Origin: Candidatus Fermentibacterota bacterium
GTDB lineage: Bacteria; Fermentibacterota; Fermentibacteria; Fermentibacterales; Fermentibacteraceae
Direction of reading: 5' to 3'
DNA: 38,698 bases
Assembly (NCBI GenBank): GCA_002748705.1
Contig: PDSZ01000022.1
Span: forward strand, 1-38,698
Below, piece by piece: positions 7,402 to 15,806 of the stretch. The notes beneath the pieces were generated by a model. It was not told the origin of the DNA, did no database searches, and worked only from the letters and a program-made list of their open reading frames with translations. Numbering within the stretch: the first letter of the stretch is position 1; each line of letters starts with the position of its first letter. The position numbers and the translations under genes were made by a program.

Positions 7402-9609
7402 CTAGCGCAGAACCACAAAGTTCTGTACAAGGCTCTGCCCCTGTGCGTTAAGCCTGAGGAAGTAAACTCCTCCTGCGACAGCGGTATTCCAGCTGACAGT
7501 ATGCTCACCGGCAATTACTTCGCCGTTAAACAGAGTGTCCACTACACGGCCGCTCATATCGTAGACAGTAAGAGTAGCCTGACCGTCTCCTGGAACACTG
7601 AAGTTCACAGCAGCGTGACCTGTTACAGGAGATGCCACATTGAGGGCAATACCCTCAGCAGACTCTTCTATTCCTGAACCTGACACAGGAACAGATTCCT
7701 GTACGGGATAGAGGTTGTGAGCTGTTCCAGTGAGAGTTACTGATTCCATAGAAGGAATTAACGGTACATTGATCGTTACGCTTCCTGCTGCATCAGTATA
7801 GCCGCTGCCCAGTGTGGAATCATTCTGGCAGATACCTACAAGTGCATTTTCCACAGGACCGCCGGGGGTATTTACAGTCACTGTAAAGCTGCCTGCAGCT
7901 ATCTGTGAAGGATGAGCCATGGTCATGTGTACCAGAGGGCCTGTAGTGCAGAAAATATCGTGCTCCGGCTCTCCCATGATCATGTGCATATCACTGTTGC
8001 TGTTATTACCTGTAAACTCGTAGGCCTTGATTTTGCCGTAGTCAAAGGCTGCCCCCATGTGGTACATTTCTTCCTGGAAATAGCCTCTGAACTGGTAGAG
8101 TGCAAGGGAGTCAGTAGGGCCTACAGGGCTGCTGACAGTGGCTCCCATGAAACCTATGGCACCTCTGGGAGCACTAACAGTACCGGAATTCAGCCACGCT
8201 TCTCCAAAGCACTGGCTGGATTCGCCGAAACTTGAGTTCAGACAGGCTATGGAACTGATCCAGGGCAGCATTCTTCCGTTACTGAGAGCTTCCACATCCG
8301 AGTTGCTGAATCCTGTGGTTGACCAGCTGCTGTGAGAGCCATGCCCAATATAGCTTATGAGAGAAAGACCATCATTAATTTCAGCAGAGATGTTTGCAAT
8401 AGTGGGGGGAATGCCTCCGTAGGTTCCCTGATCACAGTAGAGAGTAACATCCATGCTGCCGTCATTTACCATAATCTCCCTGTACCTGTGGGACATCATG
8501 GGATCCTGGAAATCAGTTGAGCCTATACTTACTGCATACTGGAACCAGCTGTCAGCAGGCTCGTATGGTTCAGTCTCATAGGAAAAAATCTTCCACGAAG
8601 TGTATGCCAGACTTCCTGTATCGCTGCAGAGCCTTCCTATATGAATGCTTGGGTCATAGCCTGTACCGATAACACCGTACTGGTTGTCTGAGGCTATTTC
8701 TCCAACCCAGTAAATGGGGACAGCACCTTCATTACCCAGAAGCAGGCAGTACTCAGGAGGATTGGTCCAGGTGTTGAACGCATTCTCAATGAATGAGTCA
8801 ACTTCCGATGATGTGGTTCCTATGCTTTCAGTTGTGGCAACGCGTACTTCGTAGCCTTTTTCCCTCTTCCACTGAATCAGGTCCGCTGCCAGATCTACTG
8901 CTTCCTGGGGGCCTATGACCAGATAAGAACCATCAATAACAGCATCGGTAAGGTTCAGACCAAGAACCTGCTCATAGACAGGAATGAAGCTTCTTGTCAT
9001 ACCCATGGGGGTCCGGTTAAGCTCGTTCTCGCCCTGGCCTGGTTCACTGACAAGCCTTACACGAACACTGGTTGTTATCTGAGTTTCACCTGTAACAGGA
9101 TTTACAGAGACAGGATTGAAACGCACCCAGGCTACTCGAATGTCTCTGAGAACAGCAATTCTCTCTATGGTTACCGGAGAGGCAGGATATGCTTCGGATG
9201 TGCCCATCACAGTTTCGTTCACCTTTAGAGGAAGCGCACCGCCGGACCTCGTGGGGAAAGGCTGCGCAGGAAGAACATCGTAGTTGCCCAGAACAAAGGT
9301 TTCAGCACTTACTATCTCAACAGAGATGTTGCCGATGTCGGGTATCTGGACCATCCTTCTGATGCAGGGCACATCGGGAGTTCCGGTTTCCGCGCCGTAA
9401 CCGCCGCCTGGAATACGGAAGACAACACCGCTGCCATACCCGTCAAGGTTACTGTGAACCGCCTCAAGAGCGGTAAGGTTGAAGTCTACCAGCGGACCAT
9501 TGTCAGTACCTGCATACTGAGCAGCGTCCACAGGTTCCGGCGCTCTGTAAACAATTCCGGCAATGGCTGAAAAAGAAGCCAGAACCAGAACAACAAGCAC
9601 TTTAAGCAT
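7402..9609 (-). CDS. Gingipain-type cysteine peptidase (family C25) with C-terminal sorting-like domain
   Basis: A 735-residue secreted protease. Signal peptide at residues 1-17 (MLKVLVVLVLASFSAIA), a propeptide-like region to about 205, then the caspase-like C25 domain with the catalytic pair His423 (YIGHGS) and Cys456 (SIACLNSS). An Ig-like stretch follows, and the last 80 residues carry a T9SS type A-like sorting signature (YDMSGRVV, GGVYFLRL and a short hydrophobic end). Such proteins are normally moved across the outer membrane by the type IX system and anchored or released; no type IX genes are in view. The start is placed at ATG 9607-9609 after AGGAGG; the frame extends 10 codons upstream but that would disturb the signal peptide. 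Confidence 0.85.
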   Translation of the reverse strand: MLKVLVVLVLASFSAIAGIVYRAPEPVDAAQYAGTDNGPLVDFNLTALEAVHSNLDGYGSGVVFRIPGGGYGAETGTPDVPCIRRMVQIPDIGNISVEIVSAETFVLGNYDVLPAQPFPTRSGGALPLKVNETVMGTSEAYPASPVTIERIAVLRDIRVAWVRFNPVSVNPVTGETQITTSVRVRLVSEPGQGENELNRTPMGMTRSFIPVYEQVLGLNLTDAVIDGSYLVIGPQEAVDLAADLIQWKREKGYEVRVATTESIGTTSSEVDSFIENAFNTWTNPPEYCLLLGNEGAVPIYWVGEIASDNQYGVIGTGYDPSIHIGRLCSDTGSLAYTSWKIFSYETEPYEPADSWFQYAVSIGSTDFQDPMMSHRYREIMVNDGSMDVTLYCDQGTYGGIPPTIANISAEINDGLSLISYIGHGSHSSWSTTGFSNSDVEALSNGRMLPWISSIACLNSSFGESSQCFGEAWLNSGTVSAPRGAIGFMGATVSSPVGPTDSLALYQFRGYFQEEMYHMGAAFDYGKIKAYEFTGNNSNSDMHMIMGEPEHDIFCTTGPLVHMTMAHPSQIAAGSFTVTVNTPGGPVENALVGICQNDSTLGSGYTDAAGSVTINVPLIPSMESVTLTGTAHNLYPVQESVPVSGSGIEESAEGIALNVASPVTGHAAVNFSVPGDGQATLTVYDMSGRVVDTLFNGEVIAGEHTVSWNTAVAGGVYFLRLNAQGQSLVQNFVVLR

Positions 9610-9650
9610 TACGCACCTCCTGTATATATATATACGCACTAGTTTATCTT

Positions 9651-9679
9651 AAGCTACAAGAAAAATACATTCCTGTCAA
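9651..9679 (-). promoter_or_regulatory. Possible promoter of the C25 peptidase gene
   Basis: Minus-strand TTGACA (9674-9679), 17 bp, TAGCTT (9651-9656). The -35 is perfect, the -10 is only partly matched. An AT-rich TATATATATA tract lies between it and the gene. Confidence 0.4.
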
Positions 9680-9717
9680 TAGTTTCCGCACTCTGCCTGT
9701 GCTGTACGACGCCGGCA

Positions 9718-10422
9718 TTACCGCTCTATCTGTTCAAGGGCCGATTCTACAGCCCGTTCAAGCTGCCTGTCCAGACCCCTGTCTGCATCCAGAGGCATTT
9801 CCACAACTGTTATGTCAGGGGTTACCCCTGAGTTTTCAAGATTATTGCCATTAAGAGTGTACCATCCTGTTTCAGGAAGCCTGAATCCGGTACCGTCAAA
9901 AAGCTGGACATCTACAGTACCTATAACAGCTCCGTAGGTAGTGTTCCCTACCACCGGCCCCAGTTCCAGTTCCTTCCATGCAGCAGGGAAAACCTCAGCA
10001 TCTGAATAGCATTGTTCGTTGATCAGAAGAACAAGAGGTTCTCTGTAAACGCCGAGAGGCTCAAGGGATACTTCCCCGCTTCTGTCCATGCTCATGGCAT
10101 ATGACTCTCTGGAAAGACTTGAAAGTATGAGATCGTGTGTGGAACCGCCTCCATCTTCATCGGGCATTACATAAACATCTCCTCCGCCGGTTCCGTAACC
10201 GGTAAAAGCTATCCATTCACCGTCAGAGCTGAACTCAGGGTATCTGTTCTCACAGTCTCCAGGTGTAAGGCATCTGGGAATACCGCCTTCAGTACCTGTG
10301 CTCCAAAGGGCTCCTCTCCAGCAGAAGACAATCTGAGAACCATCATGGTTCACCGCCGGATACCTTGGATCAGTAAGCTCTGCTGAAACAATGACAGTAA
10401 GAACAGAAAGAAACACCGGCAT
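9718..10422 (-). CDS. Collapsed tricorn-type protease: first propeller blades joined to the S41 serine-protease end
   Basis: A 234-residue protein made of the two ends of a tricorn-like protease (normally over 1000 residues). Residues 1-95 are a signal-like segment and TolB-like propeller blades (DPRYPAVNHDGSQIVF, YPEFSSDGEWIAFTGYG). Residues from about 96 are the C-terminal S41 core: GGGSTHDLILSSLSR, LLINEQCYSDAEVFP with the usual nucleophile Ser, then TTYGAVIGT and SGVTPDI. The remaining propellers, PDZ domain and the catalytic His region are missing. The junction falls in a GGAGGCGG stretch (10145-10152), where both parents plausibly encoded Gly-Gly, so the frame is kept. Probably an inactive relic or an assembly collapse. 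It starts one base after the methyltransferase stop. Confidence 0.7.
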   Translation of the reverse strand: MPVFLSVLTVIVSAELTDPRYPAVNHDGSQIVFCWRGALWSTGTEGGIPRCLTPGDCENRYPEFSSDGEWIAFTGYGTGGGDVYVMPDEDGGGSTHDLILSSLSRESYAMSMDRSGEVSLEPLGVYREPLVLLINEQCYSDAEVFPAAWKELELGPVVGNTTYGAVIGTVDVQLFDGTGFRLPETGWYTLNGNNLENSGVTPDITVVEMPLDADRGLDRQLERAVESALEQIER

Positions 10423-10423
10423 T

Positions 10424-11182
10424 TCAACAAACCTTCTCAGCCTTTACCAGTAATCTCGGGGAAAGCTCCTCATGGTAAACAGCAAGGTTATAATCTCCCC
10501 ATACGGTAAGCCGGGAAAACCCTGCTTGTGTCAGGTCATTTTCAAGTTGAGAACGATCCACAGGCGCAAGTTCAAGAACCACTTCCTCCATTTTTTCAAC
10601 CTGATGGTCCACAGTGGTGTAGAACATATGATACCTTATGTTTCCTGATATTTCACACCGTTCCACACGCTCTTTCAGAACAAGCCTTCTTCCGTCAGGC
10701 AAACAGCATCTGTACCTTTCAGTAAGCGGTTCTCCATTCCTGCGGCCAAAAACCGGACTGACCTCAAGAACAAACACTCCGCCGGGAGCTGTAACCCTGA
10801 AAGCTTCAATGAGTATTTCTCTTCTCACTGAACTGCTGAGAACACACTGAAGCCCGTTGTACGGAAAACAGACAAACTGAATGGAATTGGCTGAAAAGGG
10901 CAACTTCTCACCGGTACCCTGTATTCTCAATGCAAGGCTGCTGCAGGATTCAGACCACTGTTCAATCATTGAGTCGCTTGGTTCAAGGGCAAATGTGGTT
11001 CCATCCTGAAGAAGAGCCCTGGCAAGCCGCCCTGAACCGGCCCCTATCTCAAGGCAGCTTCCTGAGTACTCTTTTCTGAGCTTTCTGTAGAAGTTCATTT
11101 CCCTGGTGTCGTGGGGAAATACTGTACCCTCTTCTGCATTGAAGTAAAAGGCGTAACGGTTCCAGGTATCTCTGTTGGTCAT
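10424..11182 (-). CDS. Class I SAM-dependent methyltransferase
   Basis: A 252-residue Rossmann-fold methyltransferase. Motif I is CLEIGAGSGRL, followed by the acidic LEPSDSM strand that binds the SAM ribose, and the later VTAPGGVFVLEVSP motif. The C-terminal third is beta-rich, as in small-molecule methyltransferases. The substrate is unknown. ATG overlaps the stop of the upstream M23 peptidase gene by one base (TGATG), so the two are co-translated; the tricorn relic follows after one base. Confidence 0.8.
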   Translation of the reverse strand: MTNRDTWNRYAFYFNAEEGTVFPHDTREMNFYRKLRKEYSGSCLEIGAGSGRLARALLQDGTTFALEPSDSMIEQWSESCSSLALRIQGTGEKLPFSANSIQFVCFPYNGLQCVLSSSVRREILIEAFRVTAPGGVFVLEVSPVFGRRNGEPLTERYRCCLPDGRRLVLKERVERCEISGNIRYHMFYTTVDHQVEKMEEVVLELAPVDRSQLENDLTQAGFSRLTVWGDYNLAVYHEELSPRLLVKAEKVC

Positions 11183-12081
11183 CAGAAGGCTGCTGCATCA
11201 GGCCCGGCCCTGATGATGAAGTTTTCAGGATCGATCTGCACACCGTTATCAAGAACCTCGTAGTGAAGATGAGGCCCCACTGACCTTCCTGTGGAGCCAA
11301 CCCTTGCTATAAGGTCTCCCCTCTGAACCTGCTGACCTACAGCCACATCAATAGCTGAACAGTGGGCATATCTGGTTGATATCCTGTCAGTGTGACTGAC
11401 CACAAGGTTCAGCCCCCAGCCGCCGCTCCAGCCGCAGAAAGTAACCACTCCGTCTGCAGGGGCAATGATGGAAGTTCCGGTTCTGTTGGAGATGTCAATG
11501 CCTTTGTGATACCGCACAGCACCGGTGAAAGGATCTACCCTCGCGCCGAAGTCGCTTACAAAAATACCGTCAACCGGCCAGATCGAAGGGGTGTGCTTCA
11601 GCTCATCAGCCTTTTCAACAAGAATTACAGCAAGGGAATCGTAAGCTGCCCGCTCTGCCCTGGCCAGCCGTTCACACAAAACAAGGCGTATATCAATATC
11701 ATCTATGAACCTGAACATATCCTCACCGGTGTTCTCAGTTGACAGCTGATCCACCAGTCTGGAAAAGTCGATGTTCATATCTGCTGCTGCCATGAAAGCA
11801 AGCTCTTCCCTCTGGGCAATATCTTCAAAATAGTGCTGCAGGCTGATCAGCCTGGTGTCCAGCTGGATCAGCTCTCCCTGCAAACGCATGTATTCCTGAT
11901 CTCTTTCCATGGTGGTTTCAGCATAGACACTTCTGCCCAGATTAAACCCCAGGGCAATGAAAAGACAGATGAGGCCCACAACAGCAAGTGAAATCCATCC
12001 CAGCTTGCCAGGAGAAATCGCAATCTGCCTGTTCCGTGAAGAAGGGTTGTCAGGAACCCATGATACGGCACCTCTGAACAT
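11182..12081 (-). CDS. Membrane-anchored M23 (LytM-type) peptidase
   Basis: A 299-residue cell-wall peptidase-like protein. It has one transmembrane helix (about residues 28-46), a coiled coil (about 58-95) and a C-terminal LytM domain with all zinc/catalytic positions: HKGID (His192, Asp196), YAH (His240) and HLH (His271, His273). Intact motifs suggest an active DD-endopeptidase acting on peptidoglycan cross-links in the periplasm, perhaps in division or envelope growth. It starts 7 bp after the sigma-factor gene and is followed directly by the methyltransferase. Confidence 0.88.
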   Translation of the reverse strand: MFRGAVSWVPDNPSSRNRQIAISPGKLGWISLAVVGLICLFIALGFNLGRSVYAETTMERDQEYMRLQGELIQLDTRLISLQHYFEDIAQREELAFMAAADMNIDFSRLVDQLSTENTGEDMFRFIDDIDIRLVLCERLARAERAAYDSLAVILVEKADELKHTPSIWPVDGIFVSDFGARVDPFTGAVRYHKGIDISNRTGTSIIAPADGVVTFCGWSGGWGLNLVVSHTDRISTRYAHCSAIDVAVGQQVQRGDLIARVGSTGRSVGPHLHYEVLDNGVQIDPENFIIRAGPDAAAF

Positions 12082-12087
12082 GACTGC

Positions 12088-12942
12088 CTACTTCAGGAAA
12101 TGAAGAAGGGTGTTACTGTCGCTGGATTCGTGAAGCTTGGTTATTGCTCTGTTCTTCAGCTGCCTTACTCTCTCTCTGCTTATGCCCATTGTTCTTCCTA
12201 TCTCTGCGAGAGTATGGCGTCTGTCTGTCTGAATACCGAAGAAAAGCTGTATAATGGTCCGTTCACGGTGGTCAAGTATTCCAAGCATGTCATCAACACT
12301 GCTCTTCAGAGCGTCGACCAGAACTGCTTCGTTGGGAGTAACGCCGCCTTCTGCTGCTATCATCTCCTGAAAGGTCTTGTCGCTGCCTTCATAAACAGGG
12401 CTGTCAAGTGAGAGGTGGGTACTGTGAATGGACATCATGCCTTCCACTTCTTCCCTTGAAACATCAAGTTCCCCTGCCACCTCTGCTGTTGAAGGGTCTC
12501 TTCCCAGGGCATGGCCAAGTTCTCTTGTGGCACGGCCCATCTTGTAGAGTTCCCCTACTCTGTTAAGGGGAAGCCTGACAATTCTGGACTGTTCCGCAAG
12601 GGCCTGAAGTATAGCCTGTCTGATCCACCAGACAGCATAAGTGATGAACCTGCAGCCTTTGGTCTCATCAAAACCCTTTGCAGCCCTTATGAGACCCACA
12701 TTACCTTCGTTGATAAGATCTTCAAGGGCAACGCCCTGATTTGCATACTGCTTGGCTATCGAAACAACGAATCTCAGATTGGCTTCAGTAAGTTCATTGA
12801 GAGCCTCCTGCTCACCCTCTCTTATTCTCATTGCCAGATCGGCTTCTTCCTCTGAGGTAAGAGTATCTCTGGTTCCTATCTCCCTGAGGTATAGTTCAAG
12901 GGATCTTCCTTCTGTCCTTCTTGTAGCCAATTCGCACCGCAC
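12088..12942 (-). CDS. Primary-type sigma-70 factor (RpoD/SigA-like), short form
   Basis: A sigma factor of about 284 residues with region 1.2 (LELYLREIG), region 2 (NLRFVVSIAKQYANQGV, LEDLINEGNVGLIRAAKGF, FITYAVWWIRQAI), region 3 and region 4 helix-turn-helix (ISRERVRQLKNRA). Region 1.1 and the large non-conserved insert of proteobacterial RpoD are absent, so it could be the housekeeping factor or a group 2 paralogue. The GTG start at 12940-12942 lacks a well-placed ribosome site; TTG four codons later is an alternative. It begins an operon with M23 peptidase, methyltransferase and tricorn relic, and is divergent from the gene at 13065. Confidence 0.9.
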   Translation of the reverse strand: MRCELATRRTEGRSLELYLREIGTRDTLTSEEEADLAMRIREGEQEALNELTEANLRFVVSIAKQYANQGVALEDLINEGNVGLIRAAKGFDETKGCRFITYAVWWIRQAILQALAEQSRIVRLPLNRVGELYKMGRATRELGHALGRDPSTAEVAGELDVSREEVEGMMSIHSTHLSLDSPVYEGSDKTFQEMIAAEGGVTPNEAVLVDALKSSVDDMLGILDHRERTIIQLFFGIQTDRRHTLAEIGRTMGISRERVRQLKNRAITKLHESSDSNTLLHFLK

Positions 12943-13022
12943 CCTTCGCTCACTGGTGTTTCAGTAATTCGCTGCTCTATATATTGCCTGGACCATGATC
13001 GGTTCCAGAAAGATAAGAGTGT

Positions 13023-13055
13023 TGTCAAGCCCACCAAGGCTGTCAAGGGTTGACA
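13023..13055 (+). promoter_or_regulatory. Palindromic TGTCAA/TTGACA sites before the methyltransferase gene
   Basis: TGTCAAGGGTTGACA at 13041-13055 is a perfect 6-bp inverted repeat around GGG, and a further TGTCAA lies at 13023-13028. The palindrome runs into the AGGAGG ribosome site of the gene at 13065, in the spacer shared with the divergent sigma gene. It looks like an operator; no -10 fits these TTGACA copies on either strand. Confidence 0.3.
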
Positions 13056-13064
13056 GGAGGATAT

Positions 13065-13997
13065 ATGGACTGGACATCTTTTCCAAGGGAAAAAACAGCT
13101 TGTAAACTGTGCGGGGCAGATACTCCGGAGCTTCTCAGCGTTCAGCGAAGCTGGCCTGTGTCAAGATGTCAAGCCTGCGGTCTTATCTATCTATCTGAAC
13201 GACCTGCAGAGTCTGCTCTGGAAGAAATGTACAGCAGAGATTACTACGAAAAAAAGGATGTGGGATACGGCGGTTATATTGAGAACTTCAGAACATACAA
13301 CCATATTTTTACTAAACTATTCAACAAACGGGCGAATGATATTGAGAGATACAGAGGAGGTGGCAGGCTGCTGGAAGTAGGCTGCGCCTGCGGATTCCTT
13401 CTTGACCATCTGAGAAAAAAGAAATGGAATGTCACAGGGGTTGAGGTAAGCCCCCTGGCTGCTGAATACGCCTCTGAAAAACTGGGGCTTGAGGTTGTCA
13501 ACACAACTCTGGAAAAGGCAGAGTTTCCTGCGGGCAGCTTTGATGTTGTTCTGCTTCTGGATGTTCTGGAACACCTTCACAGACCTTTTGATACCCTTGC
13601 GGAGATAGGACGGATTCTTAAGCCCGGTGGCACCCTCACTGTTCAGTGTCCCTGGGAACTTACTCACTGGGAAGAAAGGGCTGAGGCATTTCTCAAGGGG
13701 AAGAGACAGTGCACCATAACCCCTGACGCAGTTCCTGCACACCTGTACTTTTTCAGCCCTAAAACCCTTGATGAATTTCTGAAAAAGGGAGGATTCAAGG
13801 TGAAAAGGAAACAGAGCGGCAACTACGGGGAGGTAAGAAGACATGTCAAACCTCCTGAGATAAACAGAGGATCACCACTGGAAAAAGCAGGAAGATTCCT
13901 CTACTTCAAAGCCGGTATTCAGAGATTGCTTTACACAACCTCAAGGCTGGCAGGTCTTGGAAACGGCCTTATCCGATACGCAGAGTACACAGAATGA
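13065..13997 (+). CDS. SAM methyltransferase with N-terminal zinc finger
   Basis: A 310-residue methyltransferase of the Methyltransf_23 type, common in cell-surface polysaccharide clusters. The N-terminus has a four-Cys zinc site (CKLCG and CQACG), then motif I LLEVGCACGFL (about residue 103), VTGVEVSP and LLLDVLEHL. ATG 13065-13067 is chosen because AGGAGG is 4 bases upstream; a TTG 15 bases earlier is in frame but unsupported. The gene end overlaps the next gene by 4 bp (ATGA), and a sugar isomerase follows, suggesting modification of a surface sugar or glycan precursor. Confidence 0.8.
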   Translation: MDWTSFPREKTACKLCGADTPELLSVQRSWPVSRCQACGLIYLSERPAESALEEMYSRDYYEKKDVGYGGYIENFRTYNHIFTKLFNKRANDIERYRGGGRLLEVGCACGFLLDHLRKKKWNVTGVEVSPLAAEYASEKLGLEVVNTTLEKAEFPAGSFDVVLLLDVLEHLHRPFDTLAEIGRILKPGGTLTVQCPWELTHWEERAEAFLKGKRQCTITPDAVPAHLYFFSPKTLDEFLKKGGFKVKRKQSGNYGEVRRHVKPPEINRGSPLEKAGRFLYFKAGIQRLLYTTSRLAGLGNGLIRYAEYTE

Positions 13998-14824
13998 ACT
14001 GCTACATCTTCCCCTCTGAGAAGACGCTTTCAGATACCTGCATATGCGATTCAGACACCTTGACAGATCTTACGGTTCACCTGAGAGAATGCGGAATCAA
14101 GAGAATCTTCACCTCTGTAAATAACAGTACAGCTGATGTTGAAGTGCTTTCATTCCCCCAGGCGCTGCGACACCTGGGAAACCAGTGGATAGAAGCATAC
14201 AGCGGCATGCTTACCAGGCAGAATCCCTTTGATCTCAGGGAAAAGGCAATGGCGAGAGGGGCCCTGAAAGCAGTTTCCCTTGGCTGCTCAGGCAGACCCT
14301 GGAGGCATACATGCGTTTTTACATCTGCTGACGGACTGATTACCGGAACAGAATCTGATCCGTCTCCGGAGAATGCTAAAACAAATCTGTGCTTCTCCGG
14401 TCTGATATGGAGATGCTGTGAATGGGATAACCCTGAAAGAAGCAGAGATTTCCTGAATTGCAGCGGATTCTTCCTTGATGGATACTGGAGGGAAATAAGG
14501 GACAGGGAAGACATCCTAACCGCCTACTACCACATACTCACCGGCGAACTTTCCCCCTGGCCTCATCTGTCACTGACTGAAGGCTGCGTGGTTATCAGAA
14601 GTGCAGTTCCCATTTCAGCAACTCTTAAAGGGGTTATGTGGGTAGGTAAATCCTGCAGTATCGGAGAAAATTGCCTGCTGGAAAACTGTGTTATATTGGA
14701 CGGAGCCCAGGTGGGAGATGGAGCAAAGCTGCGAAACTGTCTCATTCTTGAAAACGCAACGGTTCCCCCTGGCCATGAGATAACAGACAAGTACCTGACC
14801 ACACTTGGAGAACAGAATGGTTGA
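13994..14824 (+). CDS. Nucleotidyltransferase-like protein with left-handed beta-helix, degenerate front domain
   Basis: A 276-residue protein. The last 70 residues are hexapeptide repeats of a left-handed beta helix (WVGKSCSIGENCLLENCVIL, VGDGAKLRNCLIL), as at the end of sugar-1-phosphate nucleotidyltransferases such as the HddC/GlmU/GlgC group. The front 190 residues sit where the nucleotide-binding domain would be, but no GGxGTRL nor other nucleotide motif is visible, and Cys is unusually frequent. It may be a regulatory or inactive relative. It overlaps the methyltransferase by 4 bp and the isomerase by 8 bp, so the three are one coupled operon. Confidence 0.6.
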   Translation: MNCYIFPSEKTLSDTCICDSDTLTDLTVHLRECGIKRIFTSVNNSTADVEVLSFPQALRHLGNQWIEAYSGMLTRQNPFDLREKAMARGALKAVSLGCSGRPWRHTCVFTSADGLITGTESDPSPENAKTNLCFSGLIWRCCEWDNPERSRDFLNCSGFFLDGYWREIRDREDILTAYYHILTGELSPWPHLSLTEGCVVIRSAVPISATLKGVMWVGKSCSIGENCLLENCVILDGAQVGDGAKLRNCLILENATVPPGHEITDKYLTTLGEQNG

Positions 14825-15389
14825 AAACATAGGCAAGTATCTCAGTGAAGTGAGTGAACTGGTTCTGAAAATACCACCTTCATCAGTGGAAAGAATCACA
14901 TCACTGATACTGGAAGCTTACAGAAACAGTAAGAGGGTTTTTGTTTTTGGAAACGGCGGAGGAAGCTCAACCAGTGCGCATTTCGTCTGCGACCTTGCAA
15001 AGGGAACAGCCTGTGAGGGTAAACCAAGGCTCAAGGCTGTCTCACTGGCAGTGAACATACCTCTGCTCACCGCATGGGCAAATGATACTGACTATACCAA
15101 TACTTTCGGCGAGCAGCTGAAAAACCTTGTGGAACCTGGAGATGTTGCCATAGGCCTTTCCGGAAGCGGCATGAGCCCCAATGTAATAAACGCATTCAAA
15201 GTTGCAAGGGAAGCAGGTGCCACTGCGGTGCTTTTCTCAGGATTTGATGGGGGACAGGCTGTTCATCTGGCCCATGACTCCATTGTGGTTCCATCGGAAG
15301 ATATGCAGCAGATAGAAGATGTGCACATGATACTTACTCACATCGTTTTCCGAATGCTCAGAGAAAAAATCGCAGAGATGGATACCTGA
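14817..15389 (+). CDS. SIS-domain sugar isomerase, phosphoheptose isomerase-like (GmhA family)
   Basis: A 190-residue SIS protein. Family motifs are GNGGGSSTSAHFVCDLAKG (sugar-phosphate binding), GLSGSGMSPNVINA and a late Glu/His pair in QQIEDVHMILTH, matching GmhA, which turns sedoheptulose 7-phosphate into heptose 7-phosphate for LPS core or glycoprotein heptose. Family length is about 190-195. ATG 14817-14819 is chosen with GGAG upstream. Next to a methyltransferase and a beta-helix nucleotidyltransferase-like protein, it suggests an activated-heptose route, though no HddA kinase or GmhB phosphatase is in view. It converges, with no gap, on the zinc-ribbon gene. Confidence 0.78.
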   Translation: MVENIGKYLSEVSELVLKIPPSSVERITSLILEAYRNSKRVFVFGNGGGSSTSAHFVCDLAKGTACEGKPRLKAVSLAVNIPLLTAWANDTDYTNTFGEQLKNLVEPGDVAIGLSGSGMSPNVINAFKVAREAGATAVLFSGFDGGQAVHLAHDSIVVPSEDMQQIEDVHMILTHIVFRMLREKIAEMDT

Positions 15390-15806
15390 TTACTCAGGTG
15401 ACCATTCTGCAAATACTTCATCTCCACCTGCCAGAATATCATTCAGAGCTTTTCTGAAAAGCTCAACACCGTCAGCGCTCTCTGCAGCTTCAGGGAATCT
15501 GCTCTTCCAGAGTTGCCATGATCTCTCGATTTCCCCTGACATGGTCTCATGAAGGCTGCCTGCGGCTTTAGCTTCATCAACTGCATCCTTGTTGTAAATG
15601 AGCATATCAGATGCAAGAACTCTGGCAAACCTTGCCGCTCTCTCATCAACAGTTGGATCGGCTTCCTGATTATCAGCCTTCTGCCTGGGGGGATGTATAA
15701 TGAAAACCTCCCGGCAGTTCTTGCATTTCAGCCTTCTTGCTTTTCCCTGAAGTTTCTCCTCTGGTATCTGATATTTCTTACTGCAGTTAGGGCATGTTAC
15801 GATCAT
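15390..15806 (-). CDS. Zinc-ribbon protein (MJ0042 type)
   Basis: A 138-residue protein. The first 40 residues are an MJ0042-type zinc ribbon: CPNCSKKYQIPEEKL then CKNC, the form found at the front of many deltaproteobacterial and FCB regulatory or envelope proteins. The C-terminal 90 residues are helical, without a known motif (ARVLASDMLIYNKDAVDEAK). There is no transmembrane segment. Role unknown. Its start overlaps the aminotransferase stop (ATGA), so it is the last gene of the long pil-rsmD-coaD operon. Confidence 0.7.
   Translation of the reverse strand: MIVTCPNCSKKYQIPEEKLQGKARRLKCKNCREVFIIHPPRQKADNQEADPTVDERAARFARVLASDMLIYNKDAVDEAKAAGSLHETMSGEIERSWQLWKSRFPEAAESADGVELFRKALNDILAGGDEVFAEWSPE

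Noticed and set aside
12978..13006. Minus-strand GGAACC, 17 bp, TATATA as a promoter of the sigma gene
   Set aside because: The -35 is not a normal sigma-70 box and the spacing does not suit ECF sites; too weak to call.
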